Below are positions 7,431 to 15,705 of a stretch of 32,799 nucleotides of DNA, in pieces; the stretch's first letter is position 1; every line of letters starts with the position of its first letter. This stretch comes from Campylobacteraceae bacterium (lineage in GTDB: Bacteria > Campylobacterota > Campylobacteria > Campylobacterales > Sulfurovaceae). The DNA lies in the NCBI GenBank assembly GCA_027100635.1, contig JAMOOQ010000039.1, forward strand, positions 1-32,799. Direction: 5' to 3'. The notes beneath the pieces are model-generated. The model searched no databases. It was not told where the DNA came from and was given only the letters and a program-made list of their open reading frames with translations. Position numbers and translations under genes: made by a program.

Positions 7431-8447
7431 TTAAATATTTTTTTTCCGTGAAGCAATTTCAAGTTTTAACAGTTTTAAATCTAAATTATTTCTACCTAAT
7501 AATTGCTCTAATTTTTTCCATTCATTTTGAAAATTTTCGGAATTAAATTTATTTTCAATAATCATAGATTTTACTTTTGCTAATTGTTTACCAACTTCTG
7601 GTGTTCTCAAATATTCTATATCCATAATATCTGTTAAAATTTTACTAAACTCAAATCCATAACTTTGTGAATATTTTAATACTTCTATTTTATCATCAAC
7701 TTTTTTTAATATTCTTAAAGATTCATTTTTAGCACTACCAATAATATGAGGTGAATGGGTAGCAATAATTATTTGACAATTATTTAATTTGGCAAAATTT
7801 TCATAGATTTTTAAAATTTTATTTTGCCAATTTGGATGAAGTGAAAGCTCAGGTTCATCAATTAAAATTACTTTATCTTTATAATCTTTAAAGTATAGAT
7901 ATAAAACTTTTGATAATAGAGTTTTTTCACCTGTTGAGAGTTCATTAATTCTAAATTTTTCTTCAAAATTATTTTGAAAATATATATTATCATCTTCATC
8001 TATATAACTATAAATAAAGTCTAAATCTAAACCATTTAAAATTTTTGATATAAATTTTTGTAATTCTTCTGTAATCTCATTATTTCTTTTATTATGAAAT
8101 TTAACTTGATTGTACCAATATTTTACAAACTCTTCTTCTACTTTTAAAATATCATCTATTCCTGATGGAAATGCTTCTACAGATTCACTATAGTCTTGAA
8201 CAACCGTAAAATAATTATGTGCAATTTTATCGTTTAATAAAGCTAAATTAATTTCACCAAACTCAGTTTGAATATCTATATTACTTTCAATCTCTACATT
8301 TAAACACTCCAAAAGCGTAGTCTTTCCACTTCCATTAACTCCTGCTAAAACAATAATATCTAAAGGATTCTTATTTTTATCAACAAAATCTATTTTAAAA
8401 TCTTTAAACATCTTATAATCTTCTATATAAAGTTCTCTTATTTTCAT
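7431..8447 (-). CDS. AAA/SMC-like ATP-binding protein
   Basis: A 338-aa ATPase of the AAA_15/AAA_21 (RecF/OLD-like) class. Walker A is GVNGSGKTT (residues 36-44), an ABC-type signature LSTGEKTLL sits mid-protein, Walker B is KVILIDEPELSLHP, and the switch His is in IIATHSPHIIGS. It has no TOPRIM nuclease domain and is shorter than OLD proteins, so it is the ATPase part only. Such solitary ATPases occur in defence modules and in genome maintenance; no partner nuclease is adjacent. Its ATG overlaps the stop of the RCK gene (ATGA), so it is translationally coupled to that gene. The C-terminal residues KLEIASRKKNI are basic. Function cannot be assigned. Confidence 0.8.
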   Translation of the reverse strand: MKIRELYIEDYKMFKDFKIDFVDKNKNPLDIIVLAGVNGSGKTTLLECLNVEIESNIDIQTEFGEINLALLNDKIAHNYFTVVQDYSESVEAFPSGIDDILKVEEEFVKYWYNQVKFHNKRNNEITEELQKFISKILNGLDLDFIYSYIDEDDNIYFQNNFEEKFRINELSTGEKTLLSKVLYLYFKDYKDKVILIDEPELSLHPNWQNKILKIYENFAKLNNCQIIIATHSPHIIGSAKNESLRILKKVDDKIEVLKYSQSYGFEFSKILTDIMDIEYLRTPEVGKQLAKVKSMIIENKFNSENFQNEWKKLEQLLGRNNLDLKLLKLEIASRKKNI

Positions 8448-9142
8448 TTTCCCTCTCCTTTATTTAATATTATATCAAATCTTTCTAAATCTTCATTTTT
8501 ACCAATACATGCAATAATATCATCCTCATTTATCTTATGAGAAATCCCCTCACCCACAAATATAAATTTATCAGACACAGAAAAATCTATAATCCCAATC
8601 AATAAGAGACCATAAAGTTCAAAATTCACCTCTTCTATTAATTTTTTATCTAAAAAAGAGCCTTTAGAAATTTGATATTCTTTAAAACTAATATCATTAT
8701 TTATACCCAAAAAGCTATCTAACAACTTTGTTGCCACAGGTTTTTCCAAAATATTAGTTATTGTAAATGAGCTAACATCATGTAAATCTATCACATTTGT
8801 TGCTCCTGCAAGTTTTAATTTTGAAGCAGTATGAATGGAGTTAGAAATTGCCAAAATTGTAATATTAGGATATAAATCTCTAAGAGAAAGAATTAAAAAT
8901 AGGTTTAAATGCTCATCTTCCATCAAAGCCACAATTTTACTATCATCCTCTATCAAAAGTTCTGATAACTTATCATCATCTGTTAGATCCATCATTATAA
9001 CATCAAGATTACCATCAACTTTAGCCTCTTCATAATGTTTCTTATTGGATTCAATAATAACAATCCTATATTCATTTTTAGGTAACTCTTTTATTATCGT
9101 TTTGGCTTGACTTGCATATCCAAACATATAAATTTTATTCAT
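8444..9142 (-). CDS. RCK/TrkA-N NAD-binding potassium-transport regulator
   Basis: A 232-aa cytoplasmic protein with a TrkA-N-like fold (residues about 1-125: IYMFGYASQAKTII as a degenerate dinucleotide loop, IIESNKK for the acidic ribose-binding end, GATNVIDLHDV) followed by an RCK_C/TrkA-C domain (about 140-225). In this family NAD or nucleotide binding gates a K+ channel or Trk/Ktr pump. No pore (TVGYGD) or transporter gene is present in the window. It overlaps its neighbours by ATGA on both sides: the 35-aa ORF upstream and the AAA gene downstream. The classic GxGxxG is replaced by GYASQA, so nucleotide binding may be altered. Confidence 0.8.
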   Translation of the reverse strand: MNKIYMFGYASQAKTIIKELPKNEYRIVIIESNKKHYEEAKVDGNLDVIMMDLTDDDKLSELLIEDDSKIVALMEDEHLNLFLILSLRDLYPNITILAISNSIHTASKLKLAGATNVIDLHDVSSFTITNILEKPVATKLLDSFLGINNDISFKEYQISKGSFLDKKLIEEVNFELYGLLLIGIIDFSVSDKFIFVGEGISHKINEDDIIACIGKNEDLERFDIILNKGEGK

Positions 9143-9246
9143 CTATTACTTAACATTATGTTGAATAAAAGGAATATTAAATATAAACTATCTATATTCC
9201 TAATAATACTCTGTATCTGCTTATCTTTTGTAATAAATTGTTTCAT
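9139..9246 (-). CDS. 35-aa single-helix ORF between lpxB and RCK gene
   Basis: This small frame starts with ATG at 9246, sharing its A with the lpxB stop (TAATG), and ends with TGA at 9139-9141 inside ATGA of the RCK gene. It therefore fills the whole gap with translational coupling at both ends. The product is a basic/polar N-terminus (MKQFITKDKQIQSIIRNID) and a short hydrophobic segment (LYLIFLLFNIML). It could be a small membrane anchor for the RCK protein, or the remnant of an ion-channel gene whose pore was deleted. No family is recognised. Exact nesting between two stops and starts is the main evidence. Confidence 0.5.
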   Translation of the reverse strand: MKQFITKDKQIQSIIRNIDSLYLIFLLFNIMLSNR

Positions 9247-10298
9247 TAATAATTACTCTCTTTAGTTAAATAATTTACCACATTTAAAGCACTTCCATAA
9301 GCTAAATAAGTTCTAAGTTCATTTGACTTTTGCAGAAAAAGTTTATTATTAAACTCTTGATATTCTTTTAAAAGATTCTCAACTGTCACATCTTTTTGAA
9401 TTAACTCTTTATGTAAAATAGTATTATTATAGTGAGATAACATAATATTTGCCAGACCTATCTGCTTTATTTTTAATATATATTTTGCTATAAAATAATC
9501 AACACTAGAGGCTATATAATTAAGAGAAAATGGTGTACCAATCAAAGCAGACTCAAGCGTGGCAGTACCAGAACATATAAATGCAAATTCACAATTATAG
9601 AGCGTTTCTTGTGTATTTCTTGATATTTCAAAATCTGATAAATCTCCATATAAGGTTTTAATCTTTTCATCAGAAAATACCTTTGGAATGATAATAATAG
9701 CTTTGAGATGAGATAATTTATTTCTAACCTCTTTATAAATTGGCAATAATCTTTTTATCTCACTCTCTCTACTTCCTGGCATAAATGCTATGATATTATT
9801 TTTGATAATATCTCTTTTAAAATATTTAATCTCATCAAGAAGAGGGTGTCCCACATATTTGGCTTTACCTTTCTTATAATAATAATCAATTTCAAATGGC
9901 AAGATTCCTAAGATTTTATCACAATATAATTCCATATCCTTTACTCTATATTCTCTACTTGCCCATATTTGGGGTAATATATAATATATAATTTCAATAT
10001 GAGGATATTTTGCTTTTATCTTTTTAGCCAATGGTAAATTAAATCCAGAAGAGTCCATAAGCAATACTTTTTCTACATCTTTCGCCAACTCCATCATCTC
10101 ATCAGCTACTCTAGTAAACCATCTATATTTTTTGATAGCGTCTATAAAACCCATAATAGCAACATCTGTAGTATCATATAATGGATCTCCCAATTCTGAG
10201 CTAAAAATACCCATCAATTCTATCTCTTTATTTTTATTTAAAACCTCTTTTAGATGTAGATTAGATGATGGCTCTAACGCTGATACTAATATTTTCAT
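9246..10298 (-). CDS. lpxB: Lipid-A-disaccharide synthase
   Basis: A 350-aa glycosyltransferase (GT19) joining UDP-2,3-diacylglucosamine and lipid X in lipid A synthesis at the inner membrane. It has the expected order of motifs: the N-terminal LVSALEPSSNLHL (family S-A-G-E-x-S-G-D position, here the shortened Campylobacterota variant), MGFIDAIKKY, LLMDSSGFNLPLAKKIK, YYILPQIWASREYRVK, CDKILGILPFE, YVGHPLLDE, MPGSRESEI and the CSGTATLESALIGTP region near the C-terminus. The start ATG overlaps the preceding stop (ATGA). It sits in the long minus-strand operon running from 12201 to 7431. Confidence 0.93.
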   Translation of the reverse strand: MKILVSALEPSSNLHLKEVLNKNKEIELMGIFSSELGDPLYDTTDVAIMGFIDAIKKYRWFTRVADEMMELAKDVEKVLLMDSSGFNLPLAKKIKAKYPHIEIIYYILPQIWASREYRVKDMELYCDKILGILPFEIDYYYKKGKAKYVGHPLLDEIKYFKRDIIKNNIIAFMPGSRESEIKRLLPIYKEVRNKLSHLKAIIIIPKVFSDEKIKTLYGDLSDFEISRNTQETLYNCEFAFICSGTATLESALIGTPFSLNYIASSVDYFIAKYILKIKQIGLANIMLSHYNNTILHKELIQKDVTVENLLKEYQEFNNKLFLQKSNELRTYLAYGSALNVVNYLTKESNY

Positions 10299-10690
10299 TT
10301 TTTTGGTGCTGGATATTTTTTAACATATCTTGCATCTGCATAATATTTACCAAGTAACACAAAACCAATTCCAAAACCTGCTCCTGCAATAATAAATGCT
10401 AATACTTTAAATTTTAAATCATTTAGTGTTGAATTTGCTAATTGTTGAAAAAAAGCTATTATAACAGATTCAAGACGATAATAATAACTCATAATATATG
10501 CTATCACATCTTTATCTAAGTGTAAAACTGGATTTTTTGATACTATCACAAAAAGTACAACTGCAACAATCACAGTAATTATCATACCTTTTATTACATT
10601 TTGTAATCTTTTGACTAATAGCCCAACAGCGATACTCATACCAAAAAGAATACCTGCACTCTTAAGCGTCAAATTTGCTATATCTATCAT
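10295..10690 (-). CDS. Conserved-looking membrane protein upstream of lpxB
   Basis: A 131-aa protein with three hydrophobic helices (residues about 10-28, 32-52 and 94-116) and a basic end (ADARYVKKYPAPKK). The middle loop (HLDKDVIAYIMSYYYRLESVIIAFFQQL) is amphipathic. I recognise no domain. Its stop overlaps the lpxB start by ATGA, and it begins 10 nt after the glycoside hydrolase stop, so it is part of the envelope operon and may assist lipid A or cell-wall functions. That role is inferred from position only. Confidence 0.65.
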   Translation of the reverse strand: MIDIANLTLKSAGILFGMSIAVGLLVKRLQNVIKGMIITVIVAVVLFVIVSKNPVLHLDKDVIAYIMSYYYRLESVIIAFFQQLANSTLNDLKFKVLAFIIAGAGFGIGFVLLGKYYADARYVKKYPAPKK

Positions 10691-10700
10691 ATTTTATCCT

Positions 10701-11795
10701 TTATAATCTATATTTTAATCTCTCTAATCTTTGATTTGCCATCTTAATCTGATTTAAACTTATCTCTTTTGATAGATATAATTCATAAGCTGTATCAATT
10801 AATGTTTTAACTGATACTATTTTTGTTGGATCTAATTGATTTCCAAATAAAAGTATATCAACCCCTGCATTTATTGAAAGTTTTATTGTATCTCTTAAAG
10901 AGTAATGTTTGCTAATTGCTCTCATTTGCAAATCATCACTAATTACCACACCTTCATATAATAACTTTCCTCTTAACAAATTACTAACCGTTTCTTTTGA
11001 CAAAGATGATGGATATTTAGCATCAATCTCTTTATTAATTACATGAGCCATCATTATTGTATCAACTCTGCCATCTTCTATCAAATTTTTATATGGTTCT
11101 AGCTCTTTTTTTTGCCAAGTCTCTGTTATATCAACAAAACCTTTATGACTATCTCCCAATGATGAACCATGCCCTGGAAAATGTTTTAAAGATGTTAAGA
11201 TACCCTTTTTTGCCATCTCTTTTATAAAAATAGTTGAGTATTTTGTAACATCTGATGGAGTTTTTCCATAAGAGCGACCTAACTTAACAATAACTCTATT
11301 TTTAGGATTAATAGCTAAATCCACGACAGGAGCTAAATTAAAATTTATACCAACACTCTTTAGCTCTTTTGCCATTTTTGAATATTCAGATTTTATATAT
11401 TTATCATCTTTTTTAACAATATTAAATGGACTTTTATACTTTTGAGAAAAACCATTTTTAGGAGAAAGTCTTTGAACTCTTCCACCCTCTTGATCAACGG
11501 CAATTAAAAGTTTATAGTCTGAATTTTGTTGTAAAGCTAGAGTTAAATTTCTTACTTGCTTGGCATTTTTTATATTCTTAGCTTTTTTTCTATTGCTAGG
11601 ATCTCTATCAAATAAAATTACTCCACCAAGATGATAATCTTTTATATCTTTAACTATTTGGCTATTTTTATCTACACTTGTACCAAAAAATCCAACCATA
11701 AACATATTACCAATAAGTTTTTTAATATCATCAGAAGCATTTAAATTAATAGAAAAAACAGTTAATAATATAAGTATAGTTAATTTTTTTACCAC
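10701..11795 (-). CDS. nagZ: Family 3 glycoside hydrolase (NagZ-like), exported
   Basis: A 364-aa beta-N-acetylhexosaminidase-type enzyme. The N-terminal signal (KLTILILLTVFSINLNA) suggests export, unlike the cytoplasmic NagZ of enteric bacteria. Family markers are MVGFFG, LLIAVDQEGGRVQRL, the NLAPVVDL segment, the catalytic loop KHFPGHGSSLGDSHKG (general acid Asp/His pair) and the nucleophile region VVISDDLQMRAI. These place it in GH3 acting on N-acetylglucosamine linked to anhydromuramic acid during peptidoglycan recycling. The gap to the rhodanese gene upstream is only 4 nt. Export, if real, would make it act on periplasmic muropeptides. Confidence 0.88.
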   Translation of the reverse strand: MVKKLTILILLTVFSINLNASDDIKKLIGNMFMVGFFGTSVDKNSQIVKDIKDYHLGGVILFDRDPSNRKKAKNIKNAKQVRNLTLALQQNSDYKLLIAVDQEGGRVQRLSPKNGFSQKYKSPFNIVKKDDKYIKSEYSKMAKELKSVGINFNLAPVVDLAINPKNRVIVKLGRSYGKTPSDVTKYSTIFIKEMAKKGILTSLKHFPGHGSSLGDSHKGFVDITETWQKKELEPYKNLIEDGRVDTIMMAHVINKEIDAKYPSSLSKETVSNLLRGKLLYEGVVISDDLQMRAISKHYSLRDTIKLSINAGVDILLFGNQLDPTKIVSVKTLIDTAYELYLSKEISLNQIKMANQRLERLKYRL

Positions 11796-11799
11796 AAGA

Positions 11800-12201
11800 T
11801 TACCTTTTTAACATATATGGAGAAGGTTTATAACCCTCTTTTACCAATTTTACAAAACCACCTTGTAGATCTATCACATTATATCCTAAATCTTTTGACA
11901 AAAATTCAGAAACCATACTTGTTCTACTTCCTGTTCTGCATACAAGAGCAAATTTTTCACCCTTTTTAACTATACTATCAAGATTTTTTATAAACTTCAT
12001 AACATTATATTGACCTTTTTCATCAAAAAACATTAATGTATATGAACCTTTTATAATTCCAGTCTCTCTCCACTCTGCTGGTGTTCTTATATCTATAACC
12101 TTTAACCCTTTAAATACCTCTGGAGTTGCTGGAATATGTTGCACAGTTGCAACAGACAAAGATGACAATAGTAACACAAATGATATAACTTTTCTAAACA
12201 T
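11800..12201 (-). CDS. Periplasmic single-domain rhodanese
   Basis: A 133-aa protein with a signal peptide (VISFVLLLSSLSVA) and one rhodanese domain: VIDIRTPAEW opening, then the active-site loop CRTGSRT with Cys88, and LQGGFVKLVKEG at the end. Family members transfer sulfane sulfur from thiosulfate or persulfides; a periplasmic place fits a sulfur-metabolising cell. It is the first gene of the long envelope operon, and faces the plus-strand ORF at 12276 across a 74-bp divergent spacer. Overexpression partners are unknown; its link to the psr and sqr genes further right is only by physiology. Confidence 0.88.
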   Translation of the reverse strand: MFRKVISFVLLLSSLSVATVQHIPATPEVFKGLKVIDIRTPAEWRETGIIKGSYTLMFFDEKGQYNVMKFIKNLDSIVKKGEKFALVCRTGSRTSMVSEFLSKDLGYNVIDLQGGFVKLVKEGYKPSPYMLKR

Positions 12202-12263
12202 ATATTTACCTTTTTTTTATAATTAATATAATTGTATCAAAATAGAGTTTAATATTAAAATGA

Positions 12264-12275
12264 TATACTTGTTTT
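12264..12275 (+). promoter_or_regulatory. -10 element of a possible leaderless transcript
   Basis: TATACT at 12264-12269 lies 6 bp before ATG 12276, so the predicted transcription start falls on or next to the A of the start codon. No ribosome-binding site is seen between them. Campylobacterota sigma-70 promoters rely mainly on the -10 box, so this could direct a leaderless mRNA. Confidence 0.35.
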
Positions 12276-12542
12276 ATGATAATAAAAATAGAAAATAGAG
12301 ATATTACTCTCTCAAGTATAAAACAATTGTACCCAGCAGGGATAGTAAAGACTGGATATGAGGATGAGACAACACAAGTAAGCCTTGAATGGCTAGAGAT
12401 AGAAGCAAAAGGAAAAGTTGAAGTGGTAGGTTATAAAATTTTTGTAGAACTAAAAGATTCAGAGAAGTTTTCTTTTTTATATGATACAAAAGAGCAACTT
12501 TTTGACTCTATTGCCAAAATATCAAAGCAGATAAATAAGTGA
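12276..12542 (+). CDS. Small hypothetical protein
   Basis: An 88-aa soluble protein of alternating beta-like segments (MIIKIENRDIT, KVEVVGYKIFVELKD, KFSFLYDTKE) ending in an amphipathic helix. I recognise no family. There is no ribosome-binding site before the ATG, and a -10 box immediately upstream suggests a leaderless message. It is followed by a 121-bp spacer and acnB on the same strand. Coding character is supported by the sensible composition and the K/E-rich ending typical of this genome. Confidence 0.55.
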   Translation: MIIKIENRDITLSSIKQLYPAGIVKTGYEDETTQVSLEWLEIEAKGKVEVVGYKIFVELKDSEKFSFLYDTKEQLFDSIAKISKQINK

Positions 12543-12631
12543 TTAAATCTAAAAATTGTAACAATATGATACATCAAAATAGAGGATAACTACAAGGAAT
12601 AACTTTAAGTAATTAAATAACTCTCTTACGA

Positions 12632-12660
12632 TAAAATTAAGTAAAAATAGAATAGGAGAC
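12632..12660 (+). promoter_or_regulatory. acnB promoter and ribosome-binding site
   Basis: A TAAAAT -10 box (12632-12637) is followed about 17 bp later by AGGAGA (12654-12659), ideally placed before ATG 12664. The short leader would be about 20 nt. No operator-like dyad stands out. Confidence 0.45.
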
Positions 12661-12663
12661 TTT

Positions 12664-15234
12664 ATGTCATTAGTTGCAGATTATAAAGCACATACAGAAG
12701 AAAGAGCAGAGTTAGGTGTTCCACCATTAGCCTTAACAGCAGAGCAAGTTGCTGATTTAGTTGAGTTATTAAAAGCAGATAAAATTGAAGAAGAATCATA
12801 TTTATTAGATTTAATTGAAAATAAAGTTCCTGCAGGTGTTGATGATGCAGCTTATGTAAAAGCGGCATTTTTAAATGCAATAGTACATGAAGATGCACAT
12901 TCTCATGCTATTGATAGAATTAAAGCAGTTAAAATTTTAGGTAAAATGTTAGGTGGATTTAATGTTGGACCACTAATTGATGGACTTAGAAATAATAATG
13001 TAGCAATAGCTCAAGAAGCAGCTGACCAACTTAAAAATACAACTCTAGTATATGCTGATTTTGATGTGGTTAAAGAGTTAATGGATCATCATAATCCATT
13101 TGCAAAACAAGTTATTGAATCTTGGGCTAATGCTGAATGGTTTACAAACAAAGCACCAATTGCCGATGAGATTACAGTAACTGTATATAAAATACCAGGT
13201 GAAACAAATACTGATGACCTTTCACCTGCTTCAGAAGCATTTACAAGAGCAGATATTCCTCTTCACGCAAATTCGTTCTTAGTAAATAGAATGGAGAATC
13301 CACTTCCAACAATGGAAGAGTTAAAAGCAAAAGGTTATCCGTTAGCATATGTTGGTGATGTTGTAGGAACTGGTTCAAGTAGAAAATCTGGAATCAACTC
13401 TGTTCAATGGCATATGGGTGTTGATATTGATGGTGTTCCTGGTAAAAGAACTGGTGGTATTGTTATTGGTGATATTATTGCTCCAATTTTCTTTAATACA
13501 GCAGAAGATTCAGGATGTTTACCAATTCAAGCACCAGTAGGAGAGTTAGAAACAGGCGATATTATCACTGTTAAAGCTATTGAGGGTGTTATAGAAAAGA
13601 ATGGTTCAGTTGTATCTAAATTTGAGCTTTCTCCAAATACATTACCTGATGAGATGAGAGCAGGGGGAAGAATTCCTTTAATTATTGGTAAAGGTCTTAC
13701 TGCAAAAGCAAGAGAAGCTTTAGGTATGGATGCTGGAGATATTTTTATAGTACCTGCACAACCTACTGATGATGGTTCTGGATATACTCTTGCACAAAAA
13801 ATGCTTGGTAAAGCTTGTGGTGTAGAAGGTGTTAAACCTGGTATGTATTGTGAGCCAATTGCAACAACAGTAGGTTCTCAAGATACAACAGGACCAATGA
13901 CTAGAGATGAAGTGAAAGAATTAGCTGCTCTTTCTTTTGGTGCTGATATGGTTATGCAATCATTTTGTCATACAGCTGCTTATCCAAAACCAGCAGATAT
14001 TACATTACAACATACACTTCCAGAATTTTGGACATCAAGAAAAGGTTTCATCTTAAGACCAGGTGATGGTGTAATTCACTCATGGTTAAATAGATTATGT
14101 TTACCTGATACTGTTGGTACTGGTGCTGATTCACATACAAGATTTCCTATTGGTATCTCATTCCCCGCTGGGTCTGGTCTTGTTGCATTTGCAGGGGTAA
14201 CTGGTATGATGCCTCTAACTGTTCCTGATTCAGTTCTTGTTAAATTTAGTGGAACAATTCAACCAGGAATTACATTAAGAGATTTAGTTAATGCTATCCC
14301 TCATCAAGCACTTAAAGATGGTTTATTAACTGTTGAGAAAAAAGGTAAGAAAAATATCTTTGCTGGAACTGTAGTTGAGATTGAAGGTTTAGAAGACCTT
14401 AAATGTGAACAAGCATTTGAGCTTTCTGATGCTTCTGCTGAAAGAAGTTCAGCTGCGTGTACTGTTAAACTTAACCGTGAACCAGTAGTTGAATATCTTG
14501 AGTCAAATATAGTTTTAATTGAAGAGTTAATTGCTCAAGGTTATGAAGATGTTGCAACTTTACAAAGAAGAGCTGATAAGATGAAAGAGTGGATTAAAAA
14601 TGGTGAGTTAATGGAAGCTGATAAAGATGCAAAATATATTGCAACTATTAATATTGACCTTAACGAAATCAAAGAGCCAATCCTAGCTTGTCCAAATGAT
14701 CCAGATGATGTTAAAACTCTTACAGAGATTAGAGAAGCTGGTTTAAGAACAGAAATTGATGAAGTATTTATTGGTTCTTGTATGACTAATATTGGTCTTT
14801 TCAGAGCTGCTGGTGAAATTCTAAGAGGCGAGGGTGCTGTAGCTAATAAACTATGGGTTTGCCCTCCAACAAAAATGGATGAGAAAACTCTTCAAGAAGA
14901 GGGATATTATTCTGTATTTGGTATGGCTGGAGCTAGAACTGAAATCCCTGGTTGTTCTTTATGTATGGGTAATCAAGCTTCTGTTAAACAAAATGCATTT
15001 GTATTTAGTACATCAACAAGAAACTTTGACAACAGACTAGGAAAAGGTTCTCAGGTTTATCTTGGTTCTGCTGAGTTAGCTGCTGTTGTAGCTCTTAAAG
15101 GTGCATTACCAACTGCTGATGAGTATTTAGAAATTGTAGCCAATAAAATTACTCCAGAGATTACAGATGAAGTTTATAAATATCTTAACTTCAATAAAGT
15201 TTCTAAAGATGAATTAGAAGCGATGGTTAAATAG
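12664..15234 (+). CDS. acnB: Aconitate hydratase B
   Basis: An 856-aa bifunctional aconitase B (citrate-isocitrate isomerisation in the TCA or reductive TCA cycle), close to the usual 850-870 residues. The N-terminal HEAT-like domain (about 1-155) includes [14 protein letters not shown]; the swivel domain follows ([20 protein letters not shown], and [16 protein letters not shown]); the catalytic part contains [17 protein letters not shown]. The three [4Fe-4S] ligands are Cys706 (GSCMTNIG), Cys764 and Cys767 (GCSLCMGNQ), spaced as in enteric AcnB. Start has AGGAGA upstream. A strong terminator follows the stop, so it is probably monocistronic. A reductive TCA cycle is common in this group and fits, but is not shown here. 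Confidence 0.97.
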   Translation: MSLVADYKAHTEERAELGVPPLALTAEQVADLVELLKADKIEEESYLLDLIENKVPAGVDDAAYVKAAFLNAIVHEDAHSHAIDRIKAVKILGKMLGGFNVGPLIDGLRNNNVAIAQEAADQLKNTTLVYADFDVVKELMDHHNPFAKQVIESWANAEWFTNKAPIADEITVTVYKIPGETNTDDLSPASEAFTRADIPLHANSFLVNRMENPLPTMEELKAKGYPLAYVGDVVGTGSSRKSGINSVQWHMGVDIDGVPGKRTGGIVIGDIIAPIFFNTAEDSGCLPIQAPVGELETGDIITVKAIEGVIEKNGSVVSKFELSPNTLPDEMRAGGRIPLIIGKGLTAKAREALGMDAGDIFIVPAQPTDDGSGYTLAQKMLGKACGVEGVKPGMYCEPIATTVGSQDTTGPMTRDEVKELAALSFGADMVMQSFCHTAAYPKPADITLQHTLPEFWTSRKGFILRPGDGVIHSWLNRLCLPDTVGTGADSHTRFPIGISFPAGSGLVAFAGVTGMMPLTVPDSVLVKFSGTIQPGITLRDLVNAIPHQALKDGLLTVEKKGKKNIFAGTVVEIEGLEDLKCEQAFELSDASAERSSAACTVKLNREPVVEYLESNIVLIEELIAQGYEDVATLQRRADKMKEWIKNGELMEADKDAKYIATINIDLNEIKEPILACPNDPDDVKTLTEIREAGLRTEIDEVFIGSCMTNIGLFRAAGEILRGEGAVANKLWVCPPTKMDEKTLQEEGYYSVFGMAGARTEIPGCSLCMGNQASVKQNAFVFSTSTRNFDNRLGKGSQVYLGSAELAAVVALKGALPTADEYLEIVANKITPEITDEVYKYLNFNKVSKDELEAMVK

Positions 15235-15259
15235 TTAAATATACTATTTAATTTAAACC

Positions 15260-15293
15260 AAAAAGCTTCATCATTTTGATGGAGCTTTTTTTA
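15260..15293 (+). terminator. Intrinsic terminator of acnB
   Basis: AAAAGCTTCATC and GATGGAGCTTTT pair over 12 positions with one G-U, around a short T-rich loop, and continue into a run of T on the plus strand. It lies about 25 bp after the acnB stop. Confidence 0.85.
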
Positions 15294-15360
15294 TTTATAA
15301 GCTAAATATCTCTTTTATATCCACCATTCAATCTTATTTTATAATCCTAATTATAAAAAC

Positions 15361-15608
15361 TAGATTCTGAATTAAATTCAGAATGACAAATAACCATTTG
15401 ATGTTATGCACTTTATATAAATATTTATAATTATCCATATTTTAGGGTACCCACAAGGGGATAATAACCCCTACGGCTAATCAACCTTTTGTATGGGGGC
15501 AATCTCTTGTGGTTGCCCTTGAATTTTAAAAATAATTTAGATATGCGTAACATCACTAACCATTAAGAATTACAAAGAAGTGTCATACTCAGCTTGACTG
15601 GGTATCTA
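15361..15608. repeat. REPIN-like repeat nest 1
   Basis: A 248-bp segment bounded by two 28-nt palindromes in inverted orientation. Written in one common direction each is TGTC, an 8-nt arm, a 5-nt loop, the matching 8-nt arm, then CTA. Left unit (15361-15388, reversed): arms ATTCTGAA/TTCAGAAT, loop TTTAA. Right unit (15581-15608): arms ATACTCAG/CTGGGTAT with one G-U, loop CTTGA. Between them lies a different GC-richer inverted pair (15442-15524). The arms differ between units yet remain complementary. No gene is found in this spacer. Confidence 0.7.
15442..15524. repeat. Inverted pair of CCACAAG elements
   Basis: GGGTACCCACAAGGGG near 15444 and, on the opposite strand, GGGCAACCACAAGAG ending near 15517 are two diverged copies of one element facing each other. 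Local hairpins also form: GGGG/CCCC around ATAATAA, and GGGCAA/TTGCCC around a 10-nt loop. This is much more GC-rich than the surroundings. Similar CCACAAG-containing intergenic repeats with CCCCTAC ends occur in many bacteria. Confidence 0.55.
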
Positions 15609-15660
15609 AAAATTAATTTTATAGGAAATTTATTGTAAAAGTAGAGGGTATAAGAATAAG

Positions 15661-15687
15661 AGTATGGGCAGAAGAGATACCCATACT
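15661..15687 (-). terminator. Hairpin terminator of the psr operon
   Basis: AGTATGGG and CCCATACT make a perfect 8-bp stem around an 11-nt loop, starting 19 bp past the psrC stop on the minus strand. The minus-strand bases that follow (CTTATTCTTAT) are T-rich but not a pure run. Confidence 0.6.
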
Positions 15688-15705
15688 AGATTGATATATT
15701 AGTGA

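Noticed and set aside
7431-8447. AAA ATPase considered as a complete anti-phage system (OLD/Gabija/Septu type)
   Set aside because: No TOPRIM or HNH nuclease domain or adjacent partner is present; only the ATPase can be supported.
12662-12898. Minus-strand open frame over the start of acnB
   Set aside because: Leu/His/Gln-rich shadow of the acnB coding strand.
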